A stretch of DNA of 59,421 bases, from NCBI GenBank assembly GCA_023300235.1, contig JALZWN010000143.1:1-59421 (forward strand), written 5' to 3'. Shown piece by piece: positions 25,767 through 34,820 of the stretch. The notes below the pieces were generated by a model, which was given only the letters and a program-made list of their open reading frames with translations, made no database searches and was not told the DNA's origin. The stretch comes from Mariniblastus sp. GTDB taxonomy: Bacteria > Planctomycetota > Planctomycetia > Pirellulales > Pirellulaceae. Both the position numbers and the translations under genes were made by a program. The first letter of the stretch is position 1; every line of letters begins with the position of its first letter.

Positions 25767-27722
25767 TTACATTTTGTCGAGAACTTCAATGCCAAGCAAA
25801 CTCAAACCGGTTTTTAAGGTGCGCGCAGTTAAATCGCAAAGTTGCAGGCGGCTGGTTCGCAGTGAGTCCGACGAGGCATCTTTGACGCTGCATTGGTCGA
25901 AAAACTTGGCAAACAACTGGGCGGTTTCAAACAGATAATTGCACAAGATATTCGGGCGGTAATCAACCAGCATTTCATCGATCGCTTCAGAGAATTGAAG
26001 CAGCTTGACCGCGAGCTGTCGCTCGATCGGCTGTTCAAATTCGAAAGCCACCGGCGACTGACGAATGGCTGCGATGTCGGCTTCGGTTTTGCGGATGATG
26101 CCTTGGACGCGAGCGTAACCGTATTGCAGGTAGGTGGCCGAGTTGCCTCTGACGGATAACATTTTGTCGTAGTCAAACACGTAGTCGCTGGTACGTGCGT
26201 GGGATAGGTCGGCGTATTTGAGCCCGCCCAGACCGACGATTTTTGCGGCTTGAGCCAGTAAGTCGTCGGAGATGTCTGGGTTGTTTTCTTTGGCGATCGT
26301 GGCGGCTCGGGTTTCGGCTTCGTCGAGCAGGCCTTCGAGCCCGACGGTGTCACCCGAGCGAGTTTTGAAGGGTTTGCCGTCTTTGCCCATCACCGTGCCG
26401 AAGCTGACGTGGGTGAGTTCGGTTTCGTTGTAGCCCCATTTGTCGGCCACGTCGAACAGTTTGTTGAAGTGTTCAGACTGGCGATGGTCAACCACGTACA
26501 GACTGGCGTCGGTGTCGAAGTTTTCCATCCGGTATTTGATGGTGGCCAAATCGGTGGTGGCGTATAGGAACGCTCCGTCGCGTTTTTGAACGATCATCGG
26601 AGCGTCATGGTTGTCCAAGAAAACACAAATCGCCCCATCGCTCTCGCGGGTGAATCCTTTGGCTTCGAGGTCTTTCACGACATTGGCGAGTTGGTCGTGA
26701 TAAAAGCTTTCGCCGAGTTCTTTGTCAAAAACGATGTTTAGTCGCGAATAGATTTTTTGGATGTCATCGCGGCACATTGGAAGGAACTGCTTCCATAGGG
26801 CGAGGTTGGTTTCGTCGCCCGCGTGCAAGGCGGCGGTTTCCAACAACGCCGCGTTGCCGATCTCGGCGTGCTGCGCGGCGATTTTAGCGAGGCTTGGAGA
26901 GGTTTCGGTTGCTTGGAGGGTTGCTTGGGCGTCTTCGATTTTACCGGTTAGTTTCTTGGCGGCGGAGATGGCGTTGTTGAGCTCTTTCTTTTGTTTTTTG
27001 GCGGCCTTTTTATCGCCAGTTTCGGGCAACGCTTTGAGTTGTTCGACTTTCTGTTGCGCGGCGACGAGTTCGGCTTGGGTGGTCGGCAATTGTTTTTTAG
27101 TGGAATGGTAGTCCATGATTTGGCGAACAAACTTATACAGTCGCCCCAGTTCTTTGACCGGTTCGGTTTTAAAGGCTGACGAATCCAAAAAGTGTTTGTA
27201 GCCGTAGATGATCATTCCGAACTGGGTTCCCCAATCACCTAGGTGGTTGTCGGTGATCACTTCGTGGCCGGCGAAGCGCAAGACTTTGGCGATCGCGTCG
27301 CCGATGACGGTCGAGCGAATGTGGCCGACGTGCATGGGTTTGGCGACGTTGGGAGAAGAATAGTCGACGACGTATTTTCGCGGCGAGTCGGTAGCGGTTA
27401 CGCCCAGGCGATCATCTTTTATCGCGGCGGCGAGATGGTTGTTGAGCCAAGCGTCTGAGAGCGTCAGGTTGATAAAGCCGGGGCCAGCGATTTCAACGTT
27501 GGAGCAAAGCGAGTCCAGCGAGACGTCGGCGACTAAATCAGCGGCGATGTCACGCGGGGGTTTACCGAGTTGCTTGCCCAACGGCATCGCGCAGTTGGCT
27601 TGGTAGTCGCCGAACTTCGGATCGCCAGCGGGGCGGATCATGCCCAGTGCTTGCGTGGGGTCGTCGACCAATTTGGCGAGGGCGGCGGAAAAGTGTGATT
27701 TGATTTCTGAAAGAGCGTTCAT
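25767..27722 (-). CDS. argS: Arginyl-tRNA synthetase
   Basis: Charges tRNA-Arg. The 651-residue length is slightly above the usual 550-600 because of an insert at about residues 190-290 rich in Lys/Ala (KKAAKKQKKELNNAISAAKK). Other elements are canonical: the N-terminal Add1 domain, YSSPNVAKPMHVGHIRSTVIGD with the HIGH motif, GDWGTQFG, the YATTDLATIKYR segment, the degenerate KMSKS region FKTRSGDTVGLEGLL, and the C-terminal DALR anticodon-binding helices (VDYRPNILCNYLFETAQLFAKFF). Start ATG at 27722. It is first of the argS-TPR-tyrS series. Confidence 0.96.
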   Translation of the reverse strand: MNALSEIKSHFSAALAKLVDDPTQALGMIRPAGDPKFGDYQANCAMPLGKQLGKPPRDIAADLVADVSLDSLCSNVEIAGPGFINLTLSDAWLNNHLAAAIKDDRLGVTATDSPRKYVVDYSSPNVAKPMHVGHIRSTVIGDAIAKVLRFAGHEVITDNHLGDWGTQFGMIIYGYKHFLDSSAFKTEPVKELGRLYKFVRQIMDYHSTKKQLPTTQAELVAAQQKVEQLKALPETGDKKAAKKQKKELNNAISAAKKLTGKIEDAQATLQATETSPSLAKIAAQHAEIGNAALLETAALHAGDETNLALWKQFLPMCRDDIQKIYSRLNIVFDKELGESFYHDQLANVVKDLEAKGFTRESDGAICVFLDNHDAPMIVQKRDGAFLYATTDLATIKYRMENFDTDASLYVVDHRQSEHFNKLFDVADKWGYNETELTHVSFGTVMGKDGKPFKTRSGDTVGLEGLLDEAETRAATIAKENNPDISDDLLAQAAKIVGLGGLKYADLSHARTSDYVFDYDKMLSVRGNSATYLQYGYARVQGIIRKTEADIAAIRQSPVAFEFEQPIERQLAVKLLQFSEAIDEMLVDYRPNILCNYLFETAQLFAKFFDQCSVKDASSDSLRTSRLQLCDLTARTLKTGLSLLGIEVLDKM

Positions 27723-27932
27723 TCGGGCGGTCGACGGTTGTAGCGGAGTGATGGGCCTGCGATGGTATTTTGATCGCAGATTTTAGCAGAGGTAATGGCG
27801 ATGGAAGTAGTCAGATTCACGAGGAATTTTGGCTTGGTTGTGATAAAATCCCGGCTGGTTCAAACCCAGGCGGTTCCTGCGGCGGTTTCATGATAGAAAA
27901 CAGACCGACTTGCCGTGCTTGTGGTTCGATGA

Positions 27933-29849
27933 ATGGTTGTTTTTGAAGATTGCTTTTTTCTCAGAAAGTGTTTCGCTTTGCGTTGCATCGATTACCCCAC
28001 CCGAATTTTGTCAGTTTGCATGCTGGCAGTCGCTGTTTGTGCGAACACGTTTGCTGGCGAACCGGTCCGGCCGCATCCAACTTCGTTGGTGAACGCCGAG
28101 GTGTTCGTCAAGCGAAAGAGTTTGTCGATGCGAGTGACTTGCTTCGCCGAAGATCTAGAAATGCTGCAAGGCGTCGAGGCGCTGGAGACGGGGTTCTACG
28201 ATTCTGACGAAATCAAAGACGCAACCCAAGACCACGCAAAGTACTTGGCCGAGCGGTTGACGATTCGCGATGTCAAAGGCGAGCTGCTGACACCAAAAAT
28301 TAGCGAGATTGTTGATGCGGAAATCCCCGCCGGCGGTATCCCCGCTAACAAGCTAATGGAGTATCAGTTGGAGTTTGTGTTTGATTATAAATACGATACG
28401 CCGCCGGAGTTCATCACGATCCAGCAAAACATGGTGGCCGACGGAGCGTTGTTGCCTTCGGAATTTAGCGTGCTGCTCAAGCAGGCGGGGTCGGACAAAC
28501 CTTACCGAAAGATGCTCAAGCCGCTGGAAGCTGAGACCTTTCGATTTGACTGGGACAATCCCGCGTTGAACGAAGAGGATTCGGACGAAGATTGGCAAGC
28601 GTGGTTTGATGTGCAGCGCGAAAAAACGTTGGGCATTTCCAGCTACGGCAGCGTTTATTCTTTTATCTATATCACGGACCATGAAGTCCGACACGAGGTT
28701 TTGATTCCGCTGGCGACATTGGCGTTGTTGGTTGACATTGAGCGGGCAGATGAAAGTTTTTTGGAAGTCGATGAGCAAGCGGCGGCGGCTGAGAAAGTGA
28801 AAGCGTTTTTTGGGGCTGGCAATCCGGTTACGATTGACGGTATCGAAGTCAAACCGGTGTTTGACCGAGTCGATTTTTATGGGTTGGACTTGAGCGACTT
28901 TGCGGTGCGACCAGAAAAACGAAAAGTCTCGATGGCCAGTGGGCGGGTCGGGGTGATCATGTCTTATAGTGCCAAAAGCCGGCCGACGGAGGTTTCGGTT
29001 GAATGGGATTTGCTGAGCAACACCATTCGCGAAGTGGACTCGGTGGTGATCGCTTACCAACAGGTCGACAAAACTAAGTTCTCCAAATTTCTGAGTGAGA
29101 ACGTTTATCGCTGGACCGCGCCGGATCGACCTCCGTTGCCACCGATTACGGAATTGAGTGGAACGATCGATTGGCAGAAGTACCGACCGACGTTGACGGT
29201 ATCTTGGGCGACTATCGGTATGTGGATAGCTGCGGCGTTGCTTATGCTGGTGGGAGCGTTTTTTGCGAGTTCGGTTTGGCCGTACTTAATTCTGGCAGTT
29301 GGTAGTTTGGTCGGTTCCTATTTCGTTGCAGATCTCGCCGTCGCGACTTACGATCACCCTTGGCGGCAGCCCGAGCAGTTTCAGATTTCGGACGACGAAG
29401 CGGCCGATGTTTTTGGTCGGCTGCATGCGAACATCTTTCGAGCGTTTGACTACGTGGACGAAAGCGATGTTTATCAGGCGTTGGCCAAGAGCGTTGATGG
29501 CGACCTGTTGCGAGATTTATATTTACAGGTCAATGCATCGCTGCAAGTTCAGGAGCAAGGTGGTGCCGTTGCGGTGATTGAGAAAGTTCAGCTGGTAGAA
29601 GGGAATCTTCTGCCAGCGTCTGAGGCTGACAAGCGTTCTGCTGTCAGTTTTGGTTACCAGGCCAATTGGACTCTCGATGGGACCATTGAGCACTGGGGGC
29701 ATATTCACCAGCGGACCAATCGGTACCAAGCTCGTTTTGTGGTGGAGCTGTTGGGCGCAGAGGATCGCACGGGCGGCTGGAAAATTACAGGCATCCAGGA
29801 CCAGGAATTCAGGCCGGGGGTGGTCAAGCGTCGTTTGCGGAAGTTCTAA
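27933..29849 (+). CDS. Exported membrane protein of unknown function, about 620-638 aa
   Basis: I do not recognise a named family. The ORF-track ATG at 27933 adds a cysteine-rich lead; a TTG at 27978 or ATG at 28020 would place a signal peptide directly at the N terminus (TRILSVCMLAVAVCANTFAG). The exported part (about residues 45-420) is beta-rich, with long acidic segments. Two adjacent membrane helices follow at about 425-465 (TIGMWIAAALLMLVGAFFASSVW, YLILAVGSLVGSYFVADLAV). The C-terminal 180 residues are soluble, with ADVFGRLHANIFRAFDYVDES and a strand-rich end that looks like a SnoaL/NTF2-type cone. A surface sensor or assembly factor is possible but not shown. It stands alone. Confidence 0.8.
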   Translation: MVVFEDCFFLRKCFALRCIDYPTRILSVCMLAVAVCANTFAGEPVRPHPTSLVNAEVFVKRKSLSMRVTCFAEDLEMLQGVEALETGFYDSDEIKDATQDHAKYLAERLTIRDVKGELLTPKISEIVDAEIPAGGIPANKLMEYQLEFVFDYKYDTPPEFITIQQNMVADGALLPSEFSVLLKQAGSDKPYRKMLKPLEAETFRFDWDNPALNEEDSDEDWQAWFDVQREKTLGISSYGSVYSFIYITDHEVRHEVLIPLATLALLVDIERADESFLEVDEQAAAAEKVKAFFGAGNPVTIDGIEVKPVFDRVDFYGLDLSDFAVRPEKRKVSMASGRVGVIMSYSAKSRPTEVSVEWDLLSNTIREVDSVVIAYQQVDKTKFSKFLSENVYRWTAPDRPPLPPITELSGTIDWQKYRPTLTVSWATIGMWIAAALLMLVGAFFASSVWPYLILAVGSLVGSYFVADLAVATYDHPWRQPEQFQISDDEAADVFGRLHANIFRAFDYVDESDVYQALAKSVDGDLLRDLYLQVNASLQVQEQGGAVAVIEKVQLVEGNLLPASEADKRSAVSFGYQANWTLDGTIEHWGHIHQRTNRYQARFVVELLGAEDRTGGWKITGIQDQEFRPGVVKRRLRKF

Positions 29850-30200
29850 AATACGCTGTTTGCCAGACAAAACAGTGGGTTACGGCAAATACGTTCGTAG
29901 TTTTTTTGGAAAAAAAATCAAGCCAATAGCTAGCAGAGAGGTATATATAGGCATCCCGATTTGCATGTTAAATTTTGCTGGATATAGCGATCAAGTGGAT
30001 ATTGACCACCTAAATAGGCTGGTCTTGCCGGCTGACGGGAGATTTCGCTTTGCCCCGCTTTCGAGGAGTGCGATCTGATTGACGGCTGATTCTGGCTAGA
30101 TCAATCATCGGAACGGTTATGTCGATTGGACAAGAAGAGTCAAATAGTTTACAATTAGCAATTCCGTGAACGTTCCTGATTTGCACTTTGGTAGCAGTTA
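29850..30200. other. Intergenic region, 351 bases
   Basis: Follows the exported membrane protein gene and leads to the next plus-strand gene. It holds A/T tracts at about 29909-29930 but no convincing terminator. The stretch before 30201 should contain that gene's promoter. No ORF with signal or ribosome site was seen. Confidence 0.4.
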
Positions 30201-30920
30201 ATGAAGACTTTTATTACGACAACATTGTTTGCTTTCCTTCTACTTAGTGGCAGTTTGCAAATGCGTGTAATTGCTGATGAGATTGTCATCAGTGGAAATG
30301 AGCACGCTGTAACGGTCGGCGACTTCGATTTTATGCCGTGTAACACGGGAACCGCACAGGGTGCTTTGGCGGTATTAAGCCAAGGATCGAACGGAGAGAT
30401 GACCGCTGGCGATCTTTGGAAGTTCTTTTCCGATCGCGGCATTGATTCGGTTGAGAACTTAACGATCTGCATGGATTGGACTCCCGCTCAAGAGGTCTCC
30501 AGTGATATCGGTTTAACAAATCTTCATCTGAAGATTGAGGATCCGGATCAAGTGGGTGGTTTGATTACGAATGTCAGCTTGGGTGGCGACTCGTTGGTTG
30601 TTCCCGGTTTCGAGATCAGTTCGTTTAAGCCTGAGGCTAAACTTGGCGTCTCGTTGGGATACGATTTTATGAAGCGTTTTGGTCCTGAGAGCCCTGAGAA
30701 AATTCTTCTAAATTTTGGTGAGCCTACACAAGCGGGGTTCTTGCCAGAGTTTTCATTTGAAGGCAGTGCGGGTAAACCGGGCCGAATTCCAAATTGGTTT
30801 GGCTTGGTGGGATTCGTCTTGTTTTGGTTGGTCGCATTCAAATGCTTGGCCGTGGTGACCGCTCCGAAGGCTAATGTAGATTCAGCAGTTGCGACTCCGG
30901 GCGAGATTGCTTCTGTTTAG
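30201..30920 (+). CDS. Exported single-pass protein of unknown function, 239 aa
   Basis: A signal peptide (MKTFITTTLFAFLLLSGSLQ) is followed by a polar, beta-rich domain of about 170 residues and a C-terminal membrane helix (WFGLVGFVLFWLVAFKCLAV) with a 20-residue tail. The arrangement, Arg-Ile-Pro-Asn then helix, resembles envelope-sorting domains, but the helix is not followed by the usual basic cluster and no PEP motif is present, so I do not call it PEP-CTERM. A strong terminator follows. The family is unknown to me. Confidence 0.72.
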   Translation: MKTFITTTLFAFLLLSGSLQMRVIADEIVISGNEHAVTVGDFDFMPCNTGTAQGALAVLSQGSNGEMTAGDLWKFFSDRGIDSVENLTICMDWTPAQEVSSDIGLTNLHLKIEDPDQVGGLITNVSLGGDSLVVPGFEISSFKPEAKLGVSLGYDFMKRFGPESPEKILLNFGEPTQAGFLPEFSFEGSAGKPGRIPNWFGLVGFVLFWLVAFKCLAVVTAPKANVDSAVATPGEIASV

Positions 30921-30962
30921 CGGACAACCGCAGACGCTAGAAACGACGGTTGTCATTTATTG

Positions 30963-30999
30963 AAAAGAGCTTCTTGGTGATTCCAAGAGGCTTTTTTTG
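30963..30999 (+). terminator. Intrinsic terminator after the 239-aa exported protein gene
   Basis: GAGCTTCTTGG and CCAAGAGGCTT form a stem of about ten pairs with a TGATT loop, followed by TTTTTTT. It lies 43 bases after the stop codon. Confidence 0.8.
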
Positions 31000-31146
31000 T
31001 GCTTTCACAGCGGCGCGGAAACTGTTTTTCGAATTTCTATGACTGCATCGGATCGTTGGATCTGTTAAATTAACGTCTGCTGAGCCAAGTTTTCGCCGCA
31101 GAGAGTATCTTGCGGCTGGCGAAATTATTTGGTGCGTATCCTACAT

Positions 31147-31180
31147 CGCGACAAAGCAGAAAAAGCGTCGCTTTAAAAGG
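31147..31180 (+). repeat. Short dispersed repeat, copy 1
   Basis: CGCGACAAAGCAG followed by an A-rich spacer, TCGCTT and an A-run. A near copy lies at 42690-42722. Here it lies about 70 bases upstream of the cstA start. Confidence 0.45.
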
Positions 31181-31248
31181 TTTGTAGGGTAAGCTGATAG
31201 CAGTGATAAGTAGCCGTATTGTTAAGTTTTAGATAGCCGAGCCAAACT

Positions 31249-33162
31249 TTGTATACTCTGTTGATTGCGATTGGATCTTTTTTTGGGTTCATCATTGCTT
31301 ACCACACCTATGGGCGTTGGATTGCCACACGCGTGTTCAATTTGGATCCGACCGCGAAGGTGCCGAGTTGTGAGTTCGAGGACGGGGTTGATTTCGTACC
31401 GTCGAAAAAGTCGCTGGTTTTTGGGCATCACTTCACCAGCATTGCGGGAACGGGGCCGATCGTGGGACCGGCGATTGCTGTTTTTTGGGGCTGGCTGCCT
31501 GCTCTGCTGTGGGTCGTGTTCGGCAGTATCTTTATCGGGGCGGTGCATGACTTTGGTGCGTTGGTGGTGAGTTTGCGAAATCGCGGGCAAACCGTTGGCG
31601 AGATTGCTGGGCGGATGATTAGCCCGCGAGCGAAGTTGCTGTTTTTGTTTGCGTTGTTCTTTGCGTTGACGGTCGTACTGGCGATTTTTGGTTTGGTGAT
31701 CGCGTCGATTTTTGAAATATATAAAGGCAGTGTGCTGGCTGTTTGGGTTTCGCTTCCGATTGCGATCGTGTTTGGACTGGCAATGCGCAAAGGAAGCAAT
31801 GCGATGTTGCCAATGTCGATTATCTCATTGGTTTTGATTTACTTGGCAATATATGTCGGCGCTTATTATTTACCGATCTCGCTTAGTTTCGTCGGCAACC
31901 AGGTCGTTGGTTGGACGGTGATTTTATTGATCTATTGCGGGATCGCTTCGGTGTTACCGGTTTGGTTGTTGTTGCAGCCTCGGGATTATGTGAATAGCCA
32001 CCAGTTGTTCGTTGCGTTGACGCTGTTGATTGTTGGCTTGATTGTGGCTTGCTTGTCCGGCACTGCGGATTTGTTTGCTTCGGCACCGGCGATCACCCAA
32101 GACACACCCAAGGGGACGCCACCGATCTTCCCGTTTTTGTTTATCACGATCGCCTGTGGAGCGATTAGCGGGTTTCATTGCTTGGTGAGCAGTGGAACTA
32201 GCAGTAAGCAGTTGGAGAACGAAACGGATGCGCTGTCAATTGGCTATGGTGCGATGTTGCTGGAAGCGGCTCTGGCGGTGATGGTGATTTTGGCTTGTTG
32301 TGCTGGTGTTGGGATGGGAAAGTTTGAATCCAAAGAAGTCGTTCAGGCCGACGGAGAAACGCGGGTCGTTGTCGCAGCTGTGGAAGACGTGGACGGAAAC
32401 GCCCTGGTGGGGCGAGCGGCGTGGCGACAGACGTATCAGTTGGAATATTACGATGCTGAAGCCGGCGAAATGAAACAGAAGACTTGGAAAGAGTTTGGCC
32501 TTGGGAGCAAGATTGGTGCTTTTGTCGATGGCGGTGGAAATTTCTTGGCGGCGCTTGGGATTCCGTTGGCGATGGGAGTGAATATCATCGCCGTGCTGGT
32601 GGCCTGCTTCGCCGCAACAACGCTCGATTCCGCGACGCGGCTGCAGCGTTATGTGGTTCAAGAGCTAGGCGAAACGTTGCGTGTCAAACCGCTGACCAAT
32701 ATGTACGTTGCTACTTTTGTGGCGATCGTTTTAGGCGGTGCAATCGCGATGATTCCTAATGCGGATGGGCTGTACGGCAAAGGTGGTTTGTTGTTGTGGC
32801 CGTTGTTTGGTGCGACCAACCAGTTGCTGGCGGGCTTCGCGTTTTTGGTGACCGCTTTCTATCTGTGGCGCCGATCAAAGCCAGTGGCGTTCGTGTTGAT
32901 CCCAACCGTGATCATGATTGCCTTGCCTGCTGCGGCGTTGATGTGGCAGCTGTTCGATCCAACTTCGGGTTGGGTAATGCCGGGTGAAGGGCAGAATTGG
33001 TTGGCCGGGACGATCGGGTTGATCACGATTGGCTTGCAAGTCTGGATGGTTGTCGAAGCAGTGATCGCGTGGCCGAAGGTCAAGGGCGTTCTGGAGCCGC
33101 AACTGAGCGATGAGGAAATCGTTTCGACGAAGCTGAAAGAAAGTGGTGGGCGGTCTTGTTGA
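31249..33162 (+). CDS. cstA: CstA-family carbon starvation transporter (peptide/pyruvate)
   Basis: A 637-residue polytopic inner-membrane transporter of the CstA family, members of which take up peptides or pyruvate under nutrient limitation. Family signatures are YHTYGRWIATRVFNLDP, the long first cytoplasmic motif FGHHFTSIAGTGPIVGPAI, AVHDFGALVVSLRNRGQTVGEI, the ISGFHCLVSSGTSSKQL segment, and ATTLDSATRLQRYVVQEL. About 14-16 hydrophobic spans can be counted. A polar insert of about 80 residues (around 355-435) separates two spans and is rich in Glu, Val and Asp. The start is TTG; ATG alternatives would truncate the first helix. No companion YbdD-like small gene follows. No terminator was recognised. 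Confidence 0.93.
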   Translation: MYTLLIAIGSFFGFIIAYHTYGRWIATRVFNLDPTAKVPSCEFEDGVDFVPSKKSLVFGHHFTSIAGTGPIVGPAIAVFWGWLPALLWVVFGSIFIGAVHDFGALVVSLRNRGQTVGEIAGRMISPRAKLLFLFALFFALTVVLAIFGLVIASIFEIYKGSVLAVWVSLPIAIVFGLAMRKGSNAMLPMSIISLVLIYLAIYVGAYYLPISLSFVGNQVVGWTVILLIYCGIASVLPVWLLLQPRDYVNSHQLFVALTLLIVGLIVACLSGTADLFASAPAITQDTPKGTPPIFPFLFITIACGAISGFHCLVSSGTSSKQLENETDALSIGYGAMLLEAALAVMVILACCAGVGMGKFESKEVVQADGETRVVVAAVEDVDGNALVGRAAWRQTYQLEYYDAEAGEMKQKTWKEFGLGSKIGAFVDGGGNFLAALGIPLAMGVNIIAVLVACFAATTLDSATRLQRYVVQELGETLRVKPLTNMYVATFVAIVLGGAIAMIPNADGLYGKGGLLLWPLFGATNQLLAGFAFLVTAFYLWRRSKPVAFVLIPTVIMIALPAAALMWQLFDPTSGWVMPGEGQNWLAGTIGLITIGLQVWMVVEAVIAWPKVKGVLEPQLSDEEIVSTKLKESGGRSC

Positions 33163-33609
33163 TTTTGACTCGATTCGATTGCCGCAAGAATCTTGGTTCG
33201 TTCGGGGATTAAACGCCATTCGTTCGGGCTTTGCCAGTAACGCGGGTGCGAGATTTGCACTGCCTGATGAATACGATTGGAAGAATATAGCACCGAGGCG
33301 TTTGTTTCTTGCTTGCTCAATTGGCTGCAAAGCCAGCCCCCAGTTTAACGACGATCCGGTGGGCGGAGGCGACAGCGTGTAGCTGAGTACCACTGCCTAC
33401 AATGATTCGACAACATTGAATTCTTATACTGAAACTTGATTCGAAGCTTGATTCGAAGCTTGAGTTCCCCCCCCTCTTTGTGCGGACGGCCAGCAGTTCT
33501 AAGGGCGGCTGAAATATTAGAGAGTGATGTGGGTTGAATTGCCGCTGCCGCCTCCGCCTTCTGGTTGGTCGTTAAACTCAGCCACTAAATTCAGAGAAGC
33601 CCCAGAGCC
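33163..33609. other. Intergenic region between convergent cstA and a glycosyltransferase gene
   Basis: A 447-base gap with two and a half copies of a 12-base tandem repeat and an eight-C run (33467-33474). The overlapping 79-codon ORF at 33143-33382 has no ribosome site or recognisable domain and I do not call it. Confidence 0.5.
33435..33464. repeat. 12-bp tandem repeat, 2.5 copies
   Basis: CTTGATTCGAAG occurs twice head to tail (33435-33446, 33447-33458) and is followed by CTTGAG. It is immediately followed by a C8 run. Confidence 0.7.
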
Positions 33610-34806
33610 TTAAGCGTAAAGTTCTAGGTAGCCGTGCAGCATCGAATCGAAGGGGAAGTTCTTGGCGGCGTGGTCTTGGCCTTGTTGGGCGAGACGGCTG
33701 CCGGGTTCGGTTTGCTCGATCAAGTACTTGGTCCAGCGAGCGAATTCGTCGCGAGCCCCAAAGTTAGTAGCGAATCCTGTTGTTTGGTGGTCAATGACCG
33801 GGGCGGTACCAGGGCCTAGAACGCTGATCGCTGGGATGCCCATGGCCATCGCGGCCAACAGCGGTCCCGGGAGCGGGCTTTGAAGGTGCGAGTGCCAGTA
33901 GAAGTCTGACGCGGCGATGTAAGATTCAGGTTGCTCGGGCAGGCCCAGGAAATGAATGTGATCTTTCGCTTCGGTTTGCCTAGCAAATTTCTTTAGACGC
34001 CAAAGTTGGCTACCGGTGCCGATGATCGCAAAATGAAAGTCCTCGCGAATACAAGCCAATAGGTCCGTTGCCCAGATCAAGTCTTTCAATCGAGTCCGCG
34101 CTTCGAGGTCTGCGACGGTGATTGCGAGGCGAGCGTTCTCGGGCAGCGACAGCGAGTCGCGGATCGATTTACGCAGGTCGCAGCGGCTGATTGCACCGCG
34201 GTCGACAATGGCAATTTTTTCTTCTGGCGGATACTGGTCACCGACGCGGATGCCGGTGCGAATGATTTGTGTGTTTGCGGCGATCAATCCTTCGTCGGCC
34301 AGATCGTCGGCGACTTCTTCTTGCGGGACGATTAACGTGTCGATTTGAAAGCTTAACTTGTCTTCTAACAACGAGCGAACAAAATTCTTTTCGGGGTGTA
34401 AATTGAGCTCGGTGGCCATCAATCGAACTTCTGGCAAGTTGGTGGCCAGTGGTAGTTTTTGGATTGCGAGTAATGTCAGCCAGATGGCTTCGCCGCACCA
34501 GGCGTGGAGGGTGTCGGGTTCGACTAACCGAATCAGGTTTCGCAGTTCGCGAATCACCGTAAAGGCATCGCGGTGGGTGTGCAATGGCGTTCGGTCGTCA
34601 CCGTTGATGAAGAACACGCGGACACCGGCATCCACCCAGCGGGAGACTTCGTCGGTGCGTTGCCCCAGTACGGCAATGACGATGTCTTTTCCAGCGGCGG
34701 CGAGTTCGGATGCTAACGGAAACAGTAACTGAGCCGGCCCCAGAGGGTACAGGTGCTCGACGGTAAATAAGATGCGCTGGCTCACGGTAGTTTGGGCTCG
34801 ATTCAA
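33610..34806 (-). CDS. Glycosyltransferase, GT4-like (GT-B fold)
   Basis: A 398-residue cytoplasmic GT-B-type glycosyltransferase. The N-terminal Rossmann half begins RILFTVEHLYPLGPAQLLFP. The C-terminal nucleotide-sugar half shows the typical sequence of events: the hexapeptide-like HIHFLGLPEQPESYIAASDF and the donor-binding MAMGIPAISVLGPGTAPVID. The acceptor is unknown. The ORF-track start is TTG 34806; GTG 34785 (SQRILFTVEH) is an alternative. It lies 14 bases after the second glycosyltransferase gene and downstream of hpt, so the three form a likely operon. Cell-envelope polysaccharide or glycolipid synthesis is inferred. Confidence 0.85.
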   Translation of the reverse strand: MNRAQTTVSQRILFTVEHLYPLGPAQLLFPLASELAAAGKDIVIAVLGQRTDEVSRWVDAGVRVFFINGDDRTPLHTHRDAFTVIRELRNLIRLVEPDTLHAWCGEAIWLTLLAIQKLPLATNLPEVRLMATELNLHPEKNFVRSLLEDKLSFQIDTLIVPQEEVADDLADEGLIAANTQIIRTGIRVGDQYPPEEKIAIVDRGAISRCDLRKSIRDSLSLPENARLAITVADLEARTRLKDLIWATDLLACIREDFHFAIIGTGSQLWRLKKFARQTEAKDHIHFLGLPEQPESYIAASDFYWHSHLQSPLPGPLLAAMAMGIPAISVLGPGTAPVIDHQTTGFATNFGARDEFARWTKYLIEQTEPGSRLAQQGQDHAAKNFPFDSMLHGYLELYA

Positions 34807-34820
34807 TTTCCGGAATGAGA

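Larger units (their letters stand above)
30921..31248. other. Intergenic region upstream of cstA
   Basis: A 328-base gap with the terminator of the previous gene at its left, then AT-rich sequence and one copy of a short repeat (31147-31180) shared with position 42690. The promoter of the transporter gene must lie in the right part. Confidence 0.5.

Noticed and set aside
33143-33382. 79-codon ORF overlapping the end of cstA
   Set aside because: No ribosome site, no domain, overlaps the real gene in another frame; it does not resemble the small YbdD protein that follows cstA in enterobacteria.
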